Positions 59,476-64,000 of a stretch of 64,000 nt of DNA are shown piece after piece (the stretch's first letter is position 1; each line of letters opens with the position of its first letter). Under the pieces are notes generated by a model, which was not told the origin of the DNA, did not search any database, and worked only from the letters and a program-made list of their open reading frames with translations. This stretch comes from Humulus lupulus. Lineage: Eukaryota; Streptophyta; Magnoliopsida; Rosales; Cannabaceae. The stretch is from NCBI RefSeq assembly GCF_963169125.1, contig NC_084795.1, positions 145,365,766 to 145,429,765 of the forward strand, read 5' to 3'. The translations under genes were made by a program, and so were the position numbers.

Positions 59476-60599
59476 TCATTGATAATATTTCTTTAGGTGG
59501 ATAGCATTCCAAGTCCGCGGGACCGCCCCTCCACCAAGTCGAGCTAACTTATAAGTTCCCTCTTTGATGACTTCGATGACCTGGTATGGTCCTTCCCAGC
59601 TTGGTCCCAAAACCCCATCTTTGGGATCTTTCCCGGCCAGGAAAACTCTCCTCAAGACCAAATCGCCGACGCTAAAGGCACGTCTTTTGACCTTAGTGTT
59701 GAAGTAGCGAGTGATTTTCTGTTGATAACAGGCGAGCTGGAGTTGTGAATCCTCTCGCCTTTCATCCACTAAGTCTAAGGAGTGGCATAGGAGCTCGTGG
59801 TTCTCGTCTTGGTCGTAGGACCGGACCCTGTGCGACAGGACCTTCACCTCCACGGGGAGGACTGCTTCACTTCCAAAGGTTAGGGAGAAAGGAGTGTGAC
59901 CCGTGGGAGTCCGATGTGAGGTCCTATAGGCCCACAGAACTTGGGGGAGCTGTTCTGGCCAGATCCCCTTTTCCTCATCTAGCCTCTTCTTGAGGCTTGC
60001 CTTCAGAGTTTTATTGACAGCCTCGACCTGGCCGTTCGCCTGGGGATAAGCCACGGACGAGAAGCTTTTCACAATTCCGTGCCTTTCGCAAAATTCGGTG
60101 AACAGGTCGCTGTCAAATTGAGTGCCATTGTCGGAGACGATCTTTTTGGGTAGGCCAAATCGACATATGATGCTTTTAACCACGAAGTCTAGCACCTTTT
60201 TCGATGTTATTGTCGCCAACGGCTCTGCTTCGGCCCACTTGGTGATGTAGTCAATGGCTACCACGGCGTAACGGACCCCGCCCTTTCCGGTGGGCAGGGC
60301 GCCTATTAGATCTATCCCCCAAATGGCGAAGGGCCAGGGAGACGAAATCATTTTTAGCTCGGTCGGAGGAGCTCGCGCAACCGCGGCGAACCGCTGACAC
60401 TTGTCGCACTTTTTTACATATGAGATCGAGTCTTTGGACAGAGTCGGCCAGTAATAACCCTACCGAAGGATCTTCAAGGCCAGGCTTTGCCCCCCAGTGT
60501 GATCTCCGCAGAATCCGTCATGAACTTCTTGTAGGATGGCCTTCGCTTCACTTGGAAGAACGCACCGGAGGAGAGGTAAGGAATGCCCACGTCGGTACA
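59476..60599 (-). pseudogene. pol: Integrase of element J (5' truncated by K)
   Basis: Minus strand. From the right: HHCC zinc domain (VHDGFCGDHTGG ... KKCDKCQRF), one TAG at 60460-60462 where homologs have Gln (LRQGYYWP), then an open frame with the DDE core: D in WGIDLIG, D in VSDNGTQF, E in ANGQVEAVNK, with 35 residues between the last two. A GPY/F-type motif (GPSWEGPYQV) and WNAIHLKKYYQ end the protein at TGA 59476-59478; no chromodomain follows. Sequence type is Tat/Athila-like, unlike the chromovirus integrases in this window. K inserted at 60600, cutting off RNase H and RT. With only one stop, this is the best-preserved integrase here. Confidence 0.9.
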
Positions 60600-62831
60600 T
60601 GTAACGACCCAAATTCGCTAATAAGGCTTAAGGACCTTGATTAGTGTGCCAGGAGGGCAGGTTGGGATTTATGTGTGATTTTATGAATTAAATGCATGGT
60701 TATGATTTAAAGCATGTTATTTGACTATTTGTTTATCTGAGATGCATGACTATGTATACTAGTATGCATGTAGGCCCGGATCGTGTTAGAAGGGCGTAAA
60801 TGTAATTTTGGCCATGATTGGCATAACGGTATTGATATGTGATAATTGTATTCTGTGAATTGTACCACGTGGGTGTGGTTGTATTATTGTGATGCACGTG
60901 CCGAGACGGTCCTAGAGAACTAGTTAACTCAAGAGTTGCAACGGGATTTCTGTACCCGGCTCGGGAGGAGCCTAGGGGTACCTCGGGAATTTTATGGTTA
61001 AGTTGAGATTTAGCGGGTAATGGTTATTGGAGATTTAGTAACCTGGGTAACCATTAGTTACTGCTGAGAGTAACAACTTTTAGAGAGAAAATGGTAGAAA
61101 TGAAATAGAAATGAAAGGACTTAAGTGCCCTTGAGGTTTAAGTAGGAAAAGATAGGTAAGTAAGGGTAAAGTGGTCATTTGGCAAGGTTAATAGACAAAT
61201 TTGGGCTGTGTATATGGGGTGTACGGTTTGGGGCTTATTTATGTTTAGTCTTGATAGAGTTTGAAGAGAAGAGAAATGAGAGGGAAAAGCTAGGGCATGA
61301 GGAAGAAGAAGAAGAAGAAGAAGAGAAGGAGAAGTGGGAGTCTAGGAAGGGGTCAAGCAAGCCTTGTGTGGATTCTCCATTGGAGGTAAGAGCTTTATAC
61401 ATACCTAAGTTTTGATTTCTGTTTTGAATTGTAAAATCTAGAGCTTGAGTTAGTTGTTTGAGTTTTGGGATGAGTTGCTGAAAATAGGAATCAATGGGTG
61501 TGAATCTTGGGTGTATTGATGTTTTGAGCTTGAACCTTGAGTTATGGGTTGTTATATAGTCTATTTGATGTTTGAAAATGATTTTGGGGTTTGGGTATTG
61601 GTTTAGTATGAATTGGGAAGGTTTTAGCTCGGAGAAAACGCAGGAGAAAACCCAGAATTCTGGGTCTGCGAAGGCGTGCCGCGACACAAGTTTTTCGTGC
61701 CGCGGCAAGGGAGCCTCTGGCTGGTGGGTGCCGCGGCACAAGGATGTGGTGCCGCGGCACAAGGCAAATTTCAGGGCATCATTTTTAGGCAATTTTAGGC
61801 CTTTGCTCCGGGGGTTCGGGGGATGACTCCGGGGTGTTGTTTTAAGGTTTTAGAAGTCCCGAGAGTGCGGGATTGGTCCCGGGAAGTGGTTTTGGGTTGA
61901 TTAGTATTGAGGGATGTTTCTTGTGTGTTGTGACTAGGTTGTTGGTGAGGCTCGTGCTTGAGGACCGTGCTCGTGGCTTAAGTGCATCAGGAGGCTCGGT
62001 GTGCAGGTAAGAAAACTATAACACCCGAGGTTAGGGCATGGCCCCAGATTGTATTATGTGCAAATGTTTAAACCTTAAATGAATCATGATGTGAGTGAAT
62101 GATTATTTTGAATGTACTATATGTGTGATTATGATGAAATGAGCGGCAAGGGCCGAGTACGGCGTAAGCCGGGGCGGCCGTGGGCCGGGTACGGCGTAAG
62201 CCGGGGCGGCCGTGGGCCGAAAGTAACACCTAGCACATGGGATGCTATATTCAGGGTGGGACCCAAGGGATACATGAGTTATCCTCGCGGTGAGAACCGA
62301 TACCCCAGGCTTCGGTAAGGCTCTGGGGCGGCATGGCCGTGTTTGCTTAGTCTAATGATTGACTTGTTTAATTGTGGATTATCTGTTATGATAAACTGTA
62401 TACGTTGCATATGTTATGTTCTGCATGAGTTTTCTTGCTGGGCTTCGGCTCACGGGTGCTCTGTGTTGCAGGTAAGGGCAATGATTGAGTCAACCAACCA
62501 TGAGTACGGAGAGCGTGAAGCGATGCGTACATGTTTGGCCTGCCCGACTGCTTTGGTTGGGGGTTTATTCGAAAATGGCTGTAATAATCTATGATTTTGT
62601 AACCGATCAACTGTAAACTTATTTCATGATGTAAATAGTTTTCAAACCTTATTTTGGGATCCCAATTGTTTAAATACTAGAAGTTTTTATTGAGTCAACG
62701 CATTTTCAAAGAGTACAGCCTTAACTTTTTATTAGTCACACTTTTGTTTCAAAACCTCGGTTAGCGAGTTCATTGCACTGTTTTGTCTTAAAACTCACTT
62801 AGTAACGGCTCTAAGGATGTAGGGCGTTACA
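60600..62831 (+). repeat. 5' LTR of element K, 2,232 bp
   Basis: Starts TGTAACGACCC and ends GGGCGTTACA. It holds a (GAA)n run at about 61301-61325, a CCGCGGCA-rich patch (about 61679-61760), GGTAAGAAAACT at about 62006, a 32-bp GC-rich duplication (62150-62213) and the conserved module (62430-62482). No gene; the Glu-rich frame at 61179-61415 is an effect of the GAA run. Confidence 0.92.
62150..62213 (+). repeat. 32-bp GC-rich tandem duplication in the LTR of K
   Basis: Two units beginning GGGCCGRGTACGGCG, at 62150 and 62182, with a third partial copy to 62220. They occupy the same LTR position as the GGAACGGYGAAGG mini-repeats of A and the TTGCCG/CTCGGCC mini-repeats of D. Confidence 0.9.
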
Positions 62832-62834
62832 ACT

Positions 62835-62846
62835 TGGTATCAGAGC
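62835..62846 (+). other. Primer-binding site of element K
   Basis: TGGTATCAGAGC, 3 bp after the LTR; initiator tRNA-Met type. Confidence 0.92.
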
Positions 62847-64000
62847 GAGCCAAGGTTTATTGGTTCTGGAGATCGACCGAACATGTACGCTCGCTGTCAG
62901 TGACAAGCTCGACTCAGGGTTGGTTGGTATGAGGGATGGACATGTCTAAATATATGTTTGAATGCCTGTTTGCCTGCTTATTTATATGGAGCATGGGGAA
63001 TGAAATGACATATGCATGAGATACTGATAGGGCCTGGCCCTTGACTATTGCATGTTGGGATTGATGCATGCTGAATAATACTATTATGTATGTGGATGAA
63101 TATTGGCATAATGGTTCGCATATTGAGTGTATGTGGTTGATTTTCTGGATTTAATTCATTAGTTATATTTGTATATTGGCTTGTTTGAAGCATGATAAGT
63201 ATGGATTTACTTAGTAACGATTGAATCTGGTAGCTAAACGTATATCATTGTGGATTTGACCTAGTATATGCTTGTGTGTGCATTATACCTGTGGATATTT
63301 GGATTTAGTTGTGAGTTGGTTCAGAGTATGAACCTCTGAGTTCAGGAGTTTGGTCGGTTTGGACGGATGAACTTGAGTTGTTGGTTCCTAGAAGGGTTTT
63401 GTGGACGTGATATTGTGTTGAAAGGGGGTTTTAGATATAAGTTGGAATTGAGATCTCCAGTTACCCCTGAAAGTAGCAGCAGAGGATCACTAGTGTGTGA
63501 GCTAGCTGTGGAGTTTGTTAGTTGAGATGGGATAGAAGAACAGTGGATTCCTTTGGGGAAACTAGCTGATTCCGATGTGTTAACAGTAAGGTTACCAGTG
63601 TTGGTTTACTGTGAGGTATGGACAGATAAAGGTATTACATGAGAGGTTTAAGGGGTGTTATCCTCGGGTTTTGAGGAGAGCTCGAGTTGGCAAGGGATTT
63701 ATCAATAGACGAGCAGAGTTAATTCCACCCTTGGTTAAGGGGATGAGGGATCCTGATTAGAGGGTCGTGTTAATGTTGAGGCAGAGAGGTACCCGGATTT
63801 GGTACTCGGGCTGAGGTACTGGCTTAATGGGTTTGGAAGGACCTATATGATGAAAGGTTAGAAGAGATTTTAAAGACATGATTTGCACCATGGAGATTGG
63901 TGGGCTTATAAGTTTGGCTTGGACTGTTGGGGGTAACAACAGTGTAAATCAATGGGTTTGGTGATCTGGGTAATTCATTTCGGAAAGTTATACTGATGGA
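62847..64000 (+). other. Internal region of K without recognisable coding
   Basis: The first ~150 bp match the leader of A (GAGCCAAGGTTTATKG..., CATGTACGCTCGCTG). After about 63200 the sequence is not alignable by eye with any gag here and has frequent stops in all frames. I see nothing I can name up to the window edge. Confidence 0.6.

Larger units (their letters stand above)
54097..60599 (-). mobile_element. Element J: Tat-lineage gypsy element with antisense gene
   Basis: Three signals give the minus orientation: a TATA box in the LTR, a purine tract before the LTR, and the integrase gene. Order on the plus map: 3' LTR (54097-54875), antisense gene (55126-58523, plus strand), tandem repeats (58671-59275), integrase (59476-60599, minus). 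The remainder of pol, gag and the 5' LTR are beyond K. Integrase sequence, absence of a chromodomain, an antisense extra ORF and 3' tandem repeats are known traits of Tat elements such as Grande and Retand. It is visibly more GC-rich than its neighbours. Confidence 0.85.
60600..64000 (+). mobile_element. Element K: gypsy LTR element, continues past window
   Basis: Complete 5' LTR (60600-62831), primer site, then 1.15 kb of internal sequence to the window edge. The 5 bp before it, GTACA, should be the left target duplication. The LTR belongs with solo LTR G. Where A and D start gag about 330 bp after the primer site, K shows no gag in the visible part, so it could be non-autonomous or rearranged. 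Confidence 0.85.

Noticed and set aside
60420..60644. 74-codon plus-strand frame across the J/K junction
   Set aside because: It is a shadow of the integrase zinc domain on the minus strand and runs into the LTR of K.
61179..61415. 78-codon Glu-rich frame
   Set aside because: Produced by a (GAA)n run within the LTR of K.

Overview
This window looks like nuclear, repeat-rich plant DNA. I recognise no host gene, tRNA or rRNA. Almost every base belongs to LTR retrotransposons inserted into one another. Most are long-LTR Ty3/gypsy chromoviruses: 2.1-3.1 kb LTRs, a tRNA-Met-type primer site, Gag-PR-RT-RH-IN order and a chromodomain-like C-terminus, most like the Tekay/Del clade. There are also a Ty1/copia remnant and one Tat-lineage (Grande/Retand-like) element. 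A eudicot is likely; I cannot name the species from sequence alone. I label the elements A to K here for reference.

Layout, left to right. A (<1-8160, +) sits in the protease region of B (8161-15796, +). B also carries a solo LTR (8169-10024, duplication TGTAC) only 8 bp past A. B sits in the left LTR of C (15797-25393, +). C sits in the pol gene of a copia element F (25394 onward, +). F's 3' LTR carries a second solo LTR, G (26421-28785, duplication GTTGG). Past F is an unresolved minus-strand LTR-like segment H, split by D (29692-48962, -). D's gag/protease is split by E (35437-45210, -, duplication GAGAC), the only element complete with both LTRs in the window. Then comes I (LTR ending 52119, +; upstream ORF and gag), truncated by J (54097-60599, -), which is cut by K (60600 to window end, +).

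All gag-pol genes here are decayed. They have in-frame stops, many of them CAG to TAG at glutamine codons, plus frameshifts and lost catalytic residues (RT motif A and a 37-bp deletion over FIDD in D, FIDN in C, the protease Asp in E).

The notable exception is in J. Between its 3' LTR and its integrase, on the opposite strand to pol, lies a gene of four coding exons. Its predicted splicing gives one uninterrupted 797-codon frame with its own TATA box, a 5'-UTR intron, a putative gypsy-type 'Transposase_28'-like domain and a coiled coil. It faces the integrase gene across about five 122-bp tandem repeats that each contain a hairpin. Antisense extra ORFs are known in Tat-lineage elements, but their function is not.

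Secondary points of interest are a decayed extra ORF upstream of gag in I, a sequence module shared by the LTRs of otherwise different subfamilies, and K, whose visible internal region shows no coding sequence.
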